Origin: Aquitalea pelogenes
GTDB taxonomy: Bacteria; Pseudomonadota; Gammaproteobacteria; Burkholderiales; Chromobacteriaceae
NCBI RefSeq assembly: GCF_001515305.1
Contig: NZ_LNQV01000008.1
Location: 51,608-115,607, forward strand
Direction: 5' to 3'
DNA: 64,000 nucleotides
Position 1 is the stretch's first letter. Every line of letters starts with the position of its first letter. The position numbers and the translations under genes are program-made. Below are positions 16,758-24,415 of the stretch, piece by piece. The notes beneath the pieces are model-generated. The model worked only from the letters and a program-made list of their open reading frames with translations, searched no databases and was not told where the DNA came from.

Positions 16758-17260
16758 ACCGGCCAGCCCTGGTCATGTACCGACAGCAGGCGACGCAGCA
16801 GACGCAGCGGCGCACCAATCAGCGGCAGCTTGTGCAGCAGCTCTTCGGCCGAGTCCCAGTAGTCGCGGTGCAGGCATACCTTGCCGTCAGCAGCAAAACG
16901 CAGGTGACTGCCACCGTGCAGCTGGTAGTGCTTGCCCGCGCGGCGGAAGCTGAAATCCCAGGTGATGAAGGCCTGCTGACCATCCAGCAATTGCTCGCGC
17001 ACGCTGAATACCGGCTCTTCCAGCACGGCAAACATGTGGCGGAAGATGTCGGCAATGCCATCACGCCCGTGTACCTGGTTGAAGGGGTCACGAAAGCGGG
17101 CGTCGGCAGTGTAAAACTCGTCGATGTGCAGCAGGCTGGCCGGGCTGAGCGTGGCATACCAGTCGGCAAGTGCCGCCAGCCTTGCCCTCAGTTGCGCGCC
17201 AGATGGCGCAGCAGTGGCAGTCTCAGCCGGTAAGGCAGTAGTGCGAGCAGCTTGATCCAT
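16754..17260 (-). CDS. NTF2-like / SnoaL-fold protein of the photostress operon
   Basis: About 168 aa. The recognisable domain begins at ALADWYATLSPASLLHIDEFY and contains RFRDPFNQVHGRDGIADIFRHMF, typical of nuclear-transport-factor-2-like proteins of this gene neighbourhood; it ends VHDQGWPV. The pocket may bind a small lipid or act as a cofactor-free enzyme; function unknown. The only ATG in frame before the domain is at 17260, which makes the gene overlap the SDR gene by 73 bases; a non-standard start inside the overlap is possible. Confidence 0.75.
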   Translation of the reverse strand: MDQAARTTALPAETATAAPSGAQLRARLAALADWYATLSPASLLHIDEFYTADARFRDPFNQVHGRDGIADIFRHMFAVLEEPVFSVREQLLDGQQAFITWDFSFRRAGKHYQLHGGSHLRFAADGKVCLHRDYWDSAEELLHKLPLIGAPLRLLRRLLSVHDQGWPV

Positions 17261-17970
17261 AGCGTAAACCTGCGTGGAAAGTGAATTTCGAAGCGGCCCT
17301 GTTCCAGGCCGCGCACAATTTCCCGGGCAGCATCCGCCGGTTGCAATAGCGCCGGCATGGCGAAGTCGTTCTTGGCGGTGAGCCGGGTGGCGACAAAGCC
17401 GGGGTTGATCAGGTACACCTGCATGTCGTGCTGGTGCAGTTCGGCATGCAGCAGCTCGGCCAGATTGATCAGCGCTGCCTTGCTGGGCCCATACACACAG
17501 GCACCGGGCAGCCCGACGTAACCGGCCACGCTGGCGACCAGCGCGATGCCGCCCTGACGGCGTGCCATCATGGCCGGCAGCATGGTTTCCAGCCCGTAAT
17601 ACACCCCGGCCAGATTGGTTTGCAGCGTGTCGCTGACCTGTTGCTGGCGGATGTCCCAGCAGCGCTCCGGCCGGTAGGCTGCCGCGCAGAACACGACCAG
17701 GTCCGGCAGGGCATCCTGCTGTTGCAAGCTGTCCCAGGCCTGTTGCCAGGCGGCGGGCTGGCTGACATCCAGCGGCAGCACGATGGCACGAGGCTGCCGT
17801 GCGGCCACCGCGTGCAGGCTGTCGACACCGCGGGCCGACAGGATCACCCGTGCGCCCAGTGCCAGCAGCTGGCTGGCCAGTGCGGCACCAATGCCGCTGG
17901 AGGCACCGACAATCCATACCGTCTGTTGCGGCCAGTTGCGCAGCGGACGGTTAAGGGCGGGCAGCAACAT
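17188..17970 (-). CDS. Short-chain dehydrogenase/reductase (SDR)
   Basis: 260 aa. Cofactor motif VGASSGIGAALASQLLALGA near residue 20; NAG-type region NLAGVYYGLETML; catalytic YGPSKAAL (Y, K) with an upstream ALVASVAG segment supplying the Ser. A C-terminal hydrophobic, basic stretch (FTLWIKLLALLPYRLRLPLLR) suggests membrane attachment. Expected to use NAD(P)H on a lipid or aldehyde substrate. Starts 4 bases after the DUF3833 stop. An SDR also sits in the Rhodobacter RpoE/ChrR singlet-oxygen operon, so a shared pathway is plausible (inference). Confidence 0.88.
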   Translation of the reverse strand: MLLPALNRPLRNWPQQTVWIVGASSGIGAALASQLLALGARVILSARGVDSLHAVAARQPRAIVLPLDVSQPAAWQQAWDSLQQQDALPDLVVFCAAAYRPERCWDIRQQQVSDTLQTNLAGVYYGLETMLPAMMARRQGGIALVASVAGYVGLPGACVYGPSKAALINLAELLHAELHQHDMQVYLINPGFVATRLTAKNDFAMPALLQPADAAREIVRGLEQGRFEIHFPRRFTLWIKLLALLPYRLRLPLLRHLARN

Positions 17971-17974
17971 GGCC

Positions 17975-18505
17975 TTACTCCTTGCGGAAAAACAGGCTGA
18001 CTTCACCCAGCGCAATGCCGAACTTGCTCATGCGCGCGCTATTGAGCAGGGTGTGTTCGTCCTGCAGGAACATCCAGTCGTCAAATTGCACGTCCCAGCT
18101 GCGGCCATCCACCGGCAGGCGCAGGGTGTAACGCCAGTGCAGGGCATTGCCCGCCACTTCGCCATCGGCCACGCCCACCACATCCGCTGCGGTGCCCTGC
18201 CATTTGCCATTACCCAGCGGCACCAGTCGCCACTGGCGCTGCTGGCGGCTGCCGTCGCTGTAGACAAAGCGTTCGTCCAGCAGCAGGGCATCACCCTGGC
18301 GCTGGCCGGTGATGTCCACGGTGAATTGCTTGACCAGCGCACCGTTGCGGTCACGGAACATGCCCCAGGCGCGGGTATGGCCCTCAAAAAAACGTGGCAA
18401 GTCCAGCTGGGGTTTGTTGTCGCGGTATTGCTCCACCTGCGGTGTGCTGCAGGCGCTGGTGAGCAACAGGGCGAACAGGGGCAACAGGCGGCGCAGGGTT
18501 TTCAT
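17975..18505 (-). CDS. DUF3833 lipoprotein
   Basis: 176 aa. MKTLRRLLPLFALLLTSAC is a lipoprotein signal with the Cys at 19. The mature part matches the DUF3833 pattern: FFEGHTRAWGMFRDRNGALVKQF, LLLDERFVYSDGS, WRYTLRLPVDG, DDWMFLQDEHTLLN, ending GEVSLFFRK. Periplasmic or outer-membrane, function unknown; constantly found with the CFA-like gene, SDR and DUF1365. Start overlaps the CFA-like stop (ATGA). Confidence 0.88.
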   Translation of the reverse strand: MKTLRRLLPLFALLLTSACSTPQVEQYRDNKPQLDLPRFFEGHTRAWGMFRDRNGALVKQFTVDITGQRQGDALLLDERFVYSDGSRQQRQWRLVPLGNGKWQGTAADVVGVADGEVAGNALHWRYTLRLPVDGRSWDVQFDDWMFLQDEHTLLNSARMSKFGIALGEVSLFFRKE

Positions 18506-19710
18506 GGCCGGGCTTCCTGCAGCAGGAACTGCGACACGCCGATGCTGGCTTCGTCAAAACCGGCCTCGCAATAGCACAGGTACAAGCGCCACAGGCGGAT
18601 GAAGGCTTCGTCAAAGCCTTGCTGGCGCACACTATCCAGTGTGTGTTCAAACGCCAGACGCCAGCGGCGCAGGGTTTCGGCGTAGTCCGGGCCAAAGTCC
18701 AGCCGGTTGCGCGTCATCAGCCCGGCTTGTTCGGCCGTATCCTGAAAGACTTGCCTGCTGGGCAGCATGCCACCGGGGAAAATGAACTCCTGGATGAAGT
18801 CACTGCTGCGGCGATAGCGCTCGAAACGGCTTTCGGCAATGGTAATGCTCTGCACCAGCGCCTTGCCGCCCGGTTTCAGCAGTTGCCGCAGCTTGGCAAA
18901 GAAGCCCGGCCAGTAGGCTTCGCCCACCGCTTCGAACATTTCGATGGAGACAATGGCATCGTACTGGCCTTGCAGGTCGCGATAGTCTTGCCACTCCAGT
19001 TGCACCAGTTGCTTGCCAGCCAGCCGTTCGCGGGCAAAGTCCAGCTGGGCATGGGAAATGGTGATGCCATGCACCGCAATGCCCTGGCTGCTGGCGTGTT
19101 CGGCAAAACCGCCCCAGCCGCAGCCGATTTCCAGCACCCGCATGCCAGGTTGCAGGCCCAGCACATCGCAGATGCGCTGGTATTTGGCTGATTGGGCGGT
19201 GGCCAGCGGCAGGTCGTAATGGCCGTCAAACCAGGCGCTGGAGTAAGTCCAGCTGGGGTCCAGCCACAATTCGTAAAAGGCATTGCCCAGGTCGTAGTGC
19301 GCGTGGATATTGCGCTGGCTGCCCTGGCGGCTGTTGCGGCGCAGGCAGTGTTTCAGCCAGTACCAGCCACGGGCCGGCCAGCTGCCGGCCAGCGCGCTGC
19401 CCAGCACCTGTTCGTTGCGCAAGGCCAGCCGCAGCAGGGCGGTGATGTCCGGTGTGTACAAGAGACCATCGCGATAGGCTTCGGCAAAACCGATATCGCC
19501 GGAAAACAGCAATTTGCGGCAGGTGGTCCAGCTGTAAATGTGCAGTTCTGCCTCCGGGAGTTCACCCGGGCGGCCAAACCACAGGCTTTGTCCATCCGGT
19601 GTGTGCAGCAGCAGGCTGCCATATTGCAGCTGGTTCAAGCGCTGCAGCAGTAAACGTGCCAGCCAGGGCAGATTGTTGCAGGGCAGGGCAAGGGTACGGG
19701 TGAGGCTCAT
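18502..19710 (-). CDS. Cyclopropane-fatty-acid-synthase-like SAM methyltransferase
   Basis: 402 aa, the normal Cfa size. Contains AHYDLGNAFYELWLDPSWTYSSAWF, the SAM site VLEIGCGWGGFAEHA, and EMFEAVGEAYW in order. Cfa-type enzymes add a methylene or methyl from SAM to the double bond of membrane phospholipid acyl chains. In Rhodobacter sphaeroides, homologues under singlet-oxygen control help make methylated and furan fatty acids; with the neighbouring FAD enzyme and SDR, a similar lipid modification is plausible here (inference). The ATG at 19710 overlaps the DUF1365 stop; an upstream ATG at 19788 is rejected because it lies deep in DUF1365. Confidence 0.92.
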   Translation of the reverse strand: MSLTRTLALPCNNLPWLARLLLQRLNQLQYGSLLLHTPDGQSLWFGRPGELPEAELHIYSWTTCRKLLFSGDIGFAEAYRDGLLYTPDITALLRLALRNEQVLGSALAGSWPARGWYWLKHCLRRNSRQGSQRNIHAHYDLGNAFYELWLDPSWTYSSAWFDGHYDLPLATAQSAKYQRICDVLGLQPGMRVLEIGCGWGGFAEHASSQGIAVHGITISHAQLDFARERLAGKQLVQLEWQDYRDLQGQYDAIVSIEMFEAVGEAYWPGFFAKLRQLLKPGGKALVQSITIAESRFERYRRSSDFIQEFIFPGGMLPSRQVFQDTAEQAGLMTRNRLDFGPDYAETLRRWRLAFEHTLDSVRQQGFDEAFIRLWRLYLCYCEAGFDEASIGVSQFLLQEARP

Positions 19711-20495
19711 GGGCGCAACTCCTGTCCGTGACTCAGTGTGTGTTCCGGGGCGGCGGGCTTGCTGAAAAACGGCACTTTTTTCAGCCACAGCTGCAAGGCC
19801 TGCCAGTGAATGCGGGTGATGATGCCCAGGGTCAGCATGGGCTGGCGCAGCAAGGCCCGGCGGGCATTGCCGCTGGTGAGCGGCTGCAGCGCGCCGGAGA
19901 TGCTGGTATTGAGCAGCAGGCCGTCGGCATCGTGGTAATCAATGCGCATCAGTATGCGGTCAGTCTTCTCTGCCAGACGGAAGCGGTAATGCCCGGCCAC
20001 CTGGCAAAACGGCGATACATGCAGCTGCTTGCGACAGGTGAGGGTGGCACCGTTGGCGATGGGGCTGCCGTCCGGGTTGGCCAGCAGGTAGGCATGGTGT
20101 TCGCCAAAAGTGTTGTTGACGTCGGCCAGCACGGCAATCAAGTGGCCTTGGCTGTCGTGGCAATACCAGAAGCTGACCGGATTGAAGGCATAGCCGAACA
20201 GCCGCGGGAAGGTTTGCAGCCATACTTCACCGTCGGCAGGCAAGCCGGCGTCGCACAATTGCTGGCGTATCCAGGGCAATAGCGGGCTGCCGTCACGCGG
20301 GCCGTAATCCCGGCTGCGTATCATCAGCGGCCGCCAGCGATCCACGGCAAACCAGCGGTGGCCAATCTGTTCCAGCTCCGACAGCTTCAGCCGGATGGCA
20401 AATACCGGATAGATGAAGCGATGGCGGGCAGGCCGCAACCGCTGGTGCATCACGCTGCCGGATACCAGATAGGCATTGCTGCTGACGGGGCTCAT
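19707..20495 (-). CDS. DUF1365-family protein
   Basis: 262 aa. SSNAYLVSGSVMHQRLRPARHRFIYPVF is the family's opening; FPRLFGYAFNPVSFWYCHD, NNTFGEHHAYLL and HVSPFCQVAGHYRF are its hallmark blocks. It always pairs with the amine-oxidase-like FAD protein and the CFA-like methyltransferase, and may act on the same lipid. Biochemical role unknown. Overlaps both neighbours by 4 bases. Confidence 0.92.
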   Translation of the reverse strand: MSPVSSNAYLVSGSVMHQRLRPARHRFIYPVFAIRLKLSELEQIGHRWFAVDRWRPLMIRSRDYGPRDGSPLLPWIRQQLCDAGLPADGEVWLQTFPRLFGYAFNPVSFWYCHDSQGHLIAVLADVNNTFGEHHAYLLANPDGSPIANGATLTCRKQLHVSPFCQVAGHYRFRLAEKTDRILMRIDYHDADGLLLNTSISGALQPLTSGNARRALLRQPMLTLGIITRIHWQALQLWLKKVPFFSKPAAPEHTLSHGQELRP

Positions 20496-21778
20496 AGGCG
20501 GGCCCATTCCGGCAAGGTGACAAAATCCTGTGCCACATTCAGCGCGGACTTCAGTCCGTCCTCGTGAAAACCGTAACCGGTCCAGGCACCGGCAAACCAG
20601 CTGTTGCGTTTGCCCTGCAGCATGGGCAGGCGGGCCTGGGCGGCAATGGCGGCATTGTCGAACAGCGGGTGTTCATACACAAAGCGGGCGTATTCCAGAT
20701 TGCGATCCGGGTCGCGCAGCGGGTTGAGCGTGACGATGACCGGCTGGCTGACCGGCAGCGGTTGCAAGGCATTGAGCAGGTAGCTGACACACACCGCACG
20801 CTGGCTGGGCTGGCCGGTTTCGGCCAGGAAGTTCCAGGCGGCCCAGGTCTTGCGGCGCTTGGGCAACAAGCTGGCATCGCCATGCAGTACCGCCGTATTG
20901 GGCTGGTAGCGCACGGCTGAAAGGATGTCGTGTTCTTCCTGGCTGGCATCGGCCAGCATGGCCAGGGTTTGCGGGGCGTGGGTGGCAAAAATCACGCTGT
21001 CAAAGCGCTCTTCGCCATGCGGGCTGTTGATCAGCACGCCTTGCTCAGTGCGCCGCACACTGCTGACCGGACTGCACAGGCGCACATGCTGAATGCGCTG
21101 GCAGAGCATTTCCACATACTGGCGTGCCCCGCCCGGCACGGTAAACCAGCGTGGCCGCTGGCTGATTTGCAGCAGGCCGTGGTTCAGGCAGAAGCGCAGG
21201 AAAGTGGCAGCGGGGAAATCCAGAATCTCCTTGCTGGGGCTGGACCAGATTGCCGCGGCCATCGGCACCAGGTAGTGGTCACGAAAACGGCTGCCATACC
21301 CTTCCACTTCCAGCAGCTCACCCAGGGTAAGGGGAGCGGCCAGTACTTGCTGCAGCAGGCGGGGAGCGGCGCTGTTGAAGCGCAGGATGTCATATAACAT
21401 GCGGTAGAACGGCAGGGACAACAGTTTGCTGCGCTGGGCAAACACGGTGCCAAGCGAGCTGCCCGCCCATTCGTCCCGGCCCCGGTCCAGCGATACGCTG
21501 AAGGACATGTCGGTGCTGCAGGAGGGCACACCAAGCTGCCGGAACAAGGCAATCAGATTGGGGTAGGTGCGTTCGTTGAACACAAGAAAGCCGGTATCCA
21601 CGGCAAAAGACTGGCCTTCCAGTTGCAGGTCAACCGTATTGGTATGGCCACCTGCATAGTCGGCAGCTTCAAACAGGGTGACTTCGTGTTTTTCTGCCAG
21701 CAGCCATGCGCTGGCGAGACCGGCGATGCCGCCGCCAATTACTGCCACGCGCTGGCGTTTGTCTGGATGTGCTTTCAC
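20492..21778 (-). CDS. FAD-dependent amine-oxidase-like oxidoreductase, first gene of the photostress operon
   Basis: 428 aa. VAVIGGGIAGLASAWLLAE at the N-terminus is the FAD-binding fold; FEAADYAGGHTNTV follows and the C-terminal SWFAGAWTGYGFHEDGLKSA closes the pocket. This subgroup is the one found with DUF1365 and CFA-like genes and is related to flavoproteins proposed to desaturate fatty acyl chains. The start is GTG at 21778, chosen because GGGAG lies 5 bases upstream; a TTG at 21790 would place the ribosome site inside the gene. It faces a TetR gene across a 136-base gap with a dyad at 21855-21871. Confidence 0.9.
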   Translation of the reverse strand: MKAHPDKRQRVAVIGGGIAGLASAWLLAEKHEVTLFEAADYAGGHTNTVDLQLEGQSFAVDTGFLVFNERTYPNLIALFRQLGVPSCSTDMSFSVSLDRGRDEWAGSSLGTVFAQRSKLLSLPFYRMLYDILRFNSAAPRLLQQVLAAPLTLGELLEVEGYGSRFRDHYLVPMAAAIWSSPSKEILDFPAATFLRFCLNHGLLQISQRPRWFTVPGGARQYVEMLCQRIQHVRLCSPVSSVRRTEQGVLINSPHGEERFDSVIFATHAPQTLAMLADASQEEHDILSAVRYQPNTAVLHGDASLLPKRRKTWAAWNFLAETGQPSQRAVCVSYLLNALQPLPVSQPVIVTLNPLRDPDRNLEYARFVYEHPLFDNAAIAAQARLPMLQGKRNSWFAGAWTGYGFHEDGLKSALNVAQDFVTLPEWARL

Positions 21779-21854
21779 CTGAACTCCCAAGCCGGAATTT
21801 CTGAATCAACGCCTGCGGGTGACGAAACTGCTTGGCACCTGCGAGGCATCGTGC

Positions 21855-21871
21855 TTATATTCAGCATATAA
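21855..21871. promoter_or_regulatory. Candidate TetR operator in the divergent promoter region
   Basis: TTATATTCAGCATATAA is a perfect 6-5-6 inverted repeat, midway between the operon start (21778) and the TetR start (21915). Size and place fit a TetR-type operator controlling both directions. No binding data. Confidence 0.5.
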
Positions 21872-21914
21872 CCGCTTTGGAAAAAAAGCTACTGATTAGT
21901 AAAAGGTCGTACTC

Positions 21915-22535
21915 ATGAGTATTTTAGCCAAGCTCAGCTTCAAGGATCAGGCATTCAAGCTGCGCGAACAGACGGTGCTGGACGCCACCACCCGCTTGCT
22001 GGCCAGCAAGGGTTTCGACCTGATGACCATGGACGATGTGGCCGGGGAGGCGGGTATTTCCAAGCCCAGCCTGTACAAGCATTTCAAGTCCAAGGAAGAC
22101 CTGGCCACCGAGGTGATGATCCGCCTGCTGGACGGTGCGCTGGAGTATCTGGCGGCGCTGGATGCCGCGCTGAGCAGCAAGGACAGGCTGGGTAGTCTGC
22201 TGGAATGGGCATTGCGGGTGCGCCTGCAGGGTGGCCTGCCGTTTCTGCCTTCGGCCAGCCCGCAGGTCAAGGAGATGCTGACCCGCAGCATCCGTTACGT
22301 GACACGGGTGTACAAGCTGCACAAGCAGATGGAAGCATTGGTGGAACAGGCCAAGAAGGCCGGTGATATCCGGGCGGATTTGCCCACCGACGTCATCCTG
22401 TATGCCTACTATTCGCGCACTTGCGACCCGGCGGTGGATTACATGAAGGACTACGGCCGCTACAGCGACGACCAGATTGTCGACTACATGCGCGCCATCA
22501 TTTTCGCGGGTATCGGTGCTGCAGAAGCAGGCTGA
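21915..22535 (+). CDS. TetR/AcrR-family regulator, probable controller of the photostress operon
   Basis: 206 aa. N-terminal helix-turn-helix: TVLDATTRLLASKGFDLMTMDDVAGEAGISKPSLYKHFKSKEDL, a standard TetR DNA-binding head at about residues 15-60. The C-terminal ligand domain (LEYLAALDAALSSKD ... YSDDQIVDYMRAIIFAGIG) is not similar to any group I can name. Divergent from the 13-gene operon with one dyad between them, so it is the obvious local regulator. TetR proteins usually repress and release on ligand binding; the ligand might be a lipid or oxidised lipid product (inference). Confidence 0.9.
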   Translation: MSILAKLSFKDQAFKLREQTVLDATTRLLASKGFDLMTMDDVAGEAGISKPSLYKHFKSKEDLATEVMIRLLDGALEYLAALDAALSSKDRLGSLLEWALRVRLQGGLPFLPSASPQVKEMLTRSIRYVTRVYKLHKQMEALVEQAKKAGDIRADLPTDVILYAYYSRTCDPAVDYMKDYGRYSDDQIVDYMRAIIFAGIGAAEAG

Positions 22536-22554
22536 GGCCGCAACAAGCGGCAAA

Positions 22555-22584
22555 TGAAAACAGCCCGCCGTGATGGCGGGCTGT
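22555..22584 (-). terminator. Rho-independent terminator, mainly for the ABC permease gene
   Basis: 10-bp stem ACAGCCCGCC / GGCGGGCTGT with a 5-base loop. On the minus strand it is followed by TTTTCATTT. It also sits 20 bases after the convergent TetR stop and may serve both. Confidence 0.85.
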
Positions 22585-22601
22585 CATTGTGAAGAAAACA
22601 A

Positions 22602-23378
22602 TCAGCGGCGGCCGGAAACGGACAGCCTGCTTTCCAGCCGGTGCTGGAACAGCTCCAGCACGATGGACAGCAGCCAGTACAGAATGGCCGCCGTCAGCAG
22701 CATTTCCATGTAGCGGTAAGCCGAACGGCCATAGCTTTGCGCCAGGAACATCAGCTCCCACAGGCCCATCACCGATACCAGCGAGGAATCCTTCAGCATG
22801 GAAATGAACATGCTGAAAGTGGGCGGCACCGCCACTTTCATTGCCTGCGGCAAAATGATGAAGCGCATGATGGCATGCGGTTTCAGCCCCAGTGCCTTGC
22901 CGGCATTCCACTGGCCACGGTGGATGGACAGGATGGCCGAACGGAACACTTCGCTCAGGTAGGCGCCATAACACAGCGCCAGCGCTGCCACGCCGGATGG
23001 AATGGCGGTGGGCACAATGCCAAGCTGGGGCAGGCCGAGATAAATCAGCAGGATCTGCACCAGTAGCGGCGTGCCCTTGAAGAAGGAATTGTAAAAAGTG
23101 GCCAGGCCGTACAGCAGCGGGTTGCTGGACAAACGCCCCAGTGCCGACAGCATGCCAATCACCACCGCAAGGATGGTGGACAGCAGGCACAGCAGCAAGG
23201 TCAGTGGTATGCCCTGGATGAAGCCTTCCGGGCTCAGTTCCAGACCGGCCAGCAAGGGCAGCTTGCTCAGGGCAAAACGGTAGTCCAGTTCAAAGGCATC
23301 GACAAACCAGACAAAGCCCAGCAGCAGGCACAGCATGACCAGGCCGACTTGCAGCCTGAATCGGTTTTCCTGTTTCAT
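22602..23378 (-). CDS. Amino-acid ABC transporter permease (HisM/GlnP family)
   Basis: 258 aa, about five membrane segments. The EAA loop that contacts the ATPase reads NAGKALGLKPHAIMRFIILPQAMKVAVPP; FFKGTPLLVQILLIYLGLP is the conserved HEQRO-type segment of this family. The ATG at 23378 (MKQENRFRLQ) gives a standard short N-end; 23411 is an alternative. It follows the binding-protein gene, separated by an attenuator-like hairpin. No ATPase gene is adjacent, so the ATPase must come from elsewhere. Confidence 0.9.
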   Translation of the reverse strand: MKQENRFRLQVGLVMLCLLLGFVWFVDAFELDYRFALSKLPLLAGLELSPEGFIQGIPLTLLLCLLSTILAVVIGMLSALGRLSSNPLLYGLATFYNSFFKGTPLLVQILLIYLGLPQLGIVPTAIPSGVAALALCYGAYLSEVFRSAILSIHRGQWNAGKALGLKPHAIMRFIILPQAMKVAVPPTFSMFISMLKDSSLVSVMGLWELMFLAQSYGRSAYRYMEMLLTAAILYWLLSIVLELFQHRLESRLSVSGRR

Positions 23379-23401
23379 GTTACGGACAGACAAAAGCAGA
23401 A

Positions 23402-23433
23402 AGCCCCGCACGGCTGCATGCCGCCACGGGGCT
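23402..23433 (-). terminator. Attenuator-like hairpin between binding-protein and permease genes
   Basis: Stem AGCCCCG / CGGGGCT with an inner GGC/GCC pairing; followed on the minus strand by TTTCTGCTTTT. Such intra-operon hairpins let the binding protein be made in excess of the permease. Confidence 0.6.
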
Positions 23434-23438
23434 GATTC

Positions 23439-24269
23439 TTAGTTGGTGATATCGCTGCCAATCCACTTCTTGGAAATGGCGCTGAGGGTGCCGTCTTTCT
23501 TCAGCTCGGTAATGACTTGCTTGACGCGGGCATTCCACTGCGAATCACCCTTGTCCACGGCCACCCAGTTGGGTTCCTGGTACAGCGGGCTGCCGACAAT
23601 GCGGAACTTGCCGGTTTTGCTGATGCGTTCGTTTGCTGTCACCAGGTTGGAAATCACCGCATCCACCCGCTTGCCAGCGCCCAGCGCCAGATCCTGGAAC
23701 GCCAGTTCTTCATTGTCGTACGGGGCAATCACCACCTTGTTGAAGGGGTAGGCAGGCTGTACGGCGTTGGGGGCTTCAATGGTCAGCTTCTTTTGCAGAT
23801 AGCTTTCATAGGACGAGCCTTGCTGCACGGCAATCTTCTTGCCTTCCAGGCTCTTGATGCTGCTGGTTTTCTTGTCCGCCACATTGGCAATCAGCACAGC
23901 CGGGGAGTTGTAGTAAAACACCGGGAAGTCCAGTACCTGGGCTCTTTCCTTGTTGGGCGTCATCGAGCAGATGCAGATATCCCAGCGGCTGCCCCATTTG
24001 CCGGCGGCAATCACTTCCCACGAAGGCGTGTCCAGCTTCAGCTTGACGCCCAGCTTTTTCGCCACGGCCTTGGCCACGTCCACATCAAAGCCATCCAGCT
24101 GGTTTTTGCTGTTGAGGAAGGAGAAGGGCGGGTAGCTTTCCAGCAGCACGCCGCGCAGCACGCCGCTTTTCTGTACATGGTCCAGTGTGGCACCGGCATG
24201 GCTCTGGCTGGCAGCCAGCAGGGCGATGAGGGCGACGGTCTTGGTGATCTTGGATTGTCGTTGGAACAT
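23439..24269 (-). CDS. Periplasmic amino-acid-binding protein of an ABC transporter
   Basis: 276 aa. Signal peptide to about residue 25 (ALIALLAASQSHA). The mature protein has the SBP family-3 layout: GVLRGVLLESYPPFSFLN, GFDVDVAKAVAKKLGVKLKL, ICICSMTPNKERAQVLDFP, ending LSAISKKWIGSDITN. The two-Cys ICIC segment is unusual. Family-3 proteins bind polar or sulfur amino acids; divergence from mmuM makes methionine-type ligands a candidate (inference). An AT-rich promoter area with a minus-strand TATAAT at 24316-24321 precedes it. Confidence 0.9.
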   Translation of the reverse strand: MFQRQSKITKTVALIALLAASQSHAGATLDHVQKSGVLRGVLLESYPPFSFLNSKNQLDGFDVDVAKAVAKKLGVKLKLDTPSWEVIAAGKWGSRWDICICSMTPNKERAQVLDFPVFYYNSPAVLIANVADKKTSSIKSLEGKKIAVQQGSSYESYLQKKLTIEAPNAVQPAYPFNKVVIAPYDNEELAFQDLALGAGKRVDAVISNLVTANERISKTGKFRIVGSPLYQEPNWVAVDKGDSQWNARVKQVITELKKDGTLSAISKKWIGSDITN

Positions 24270-24373
24270 TTTTATGGTCTTGATGCTGTTTGGGTGTTAA
24301 TCTATATATCAAACTATTATAATAATTACCAGCTTGATTAAATATAAGCATATAACATTTCCCCCTTTGTCAT

Positions 24374-24388
24374 GGGTGAGCATCACCC
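24374..24388. promoter_or_regulatory. Perfect inverted repeat GGGTGA-GCA-TCACCC upstream of mmuM
   Basis: A 6-3-6 dyad 27 bases before the mmuM start, in the divergent mmuM / ABC gap (24270-24415). It could be an operator, or a hairpin in the mmuM leader. I see no SAM riboswitch here. Confidence 0.4.
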
Positions 24389-24415
24389 TGATGCAGTGAT
24401 TGCATGGATAAGCAT

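Noticed and set aside
24270..24415. SAM or cobalamin riboswitch in front of mmuM
   Set aside because: The leader is too short and AT-rich and shows no conserved riboswitch core, only a small dyad.
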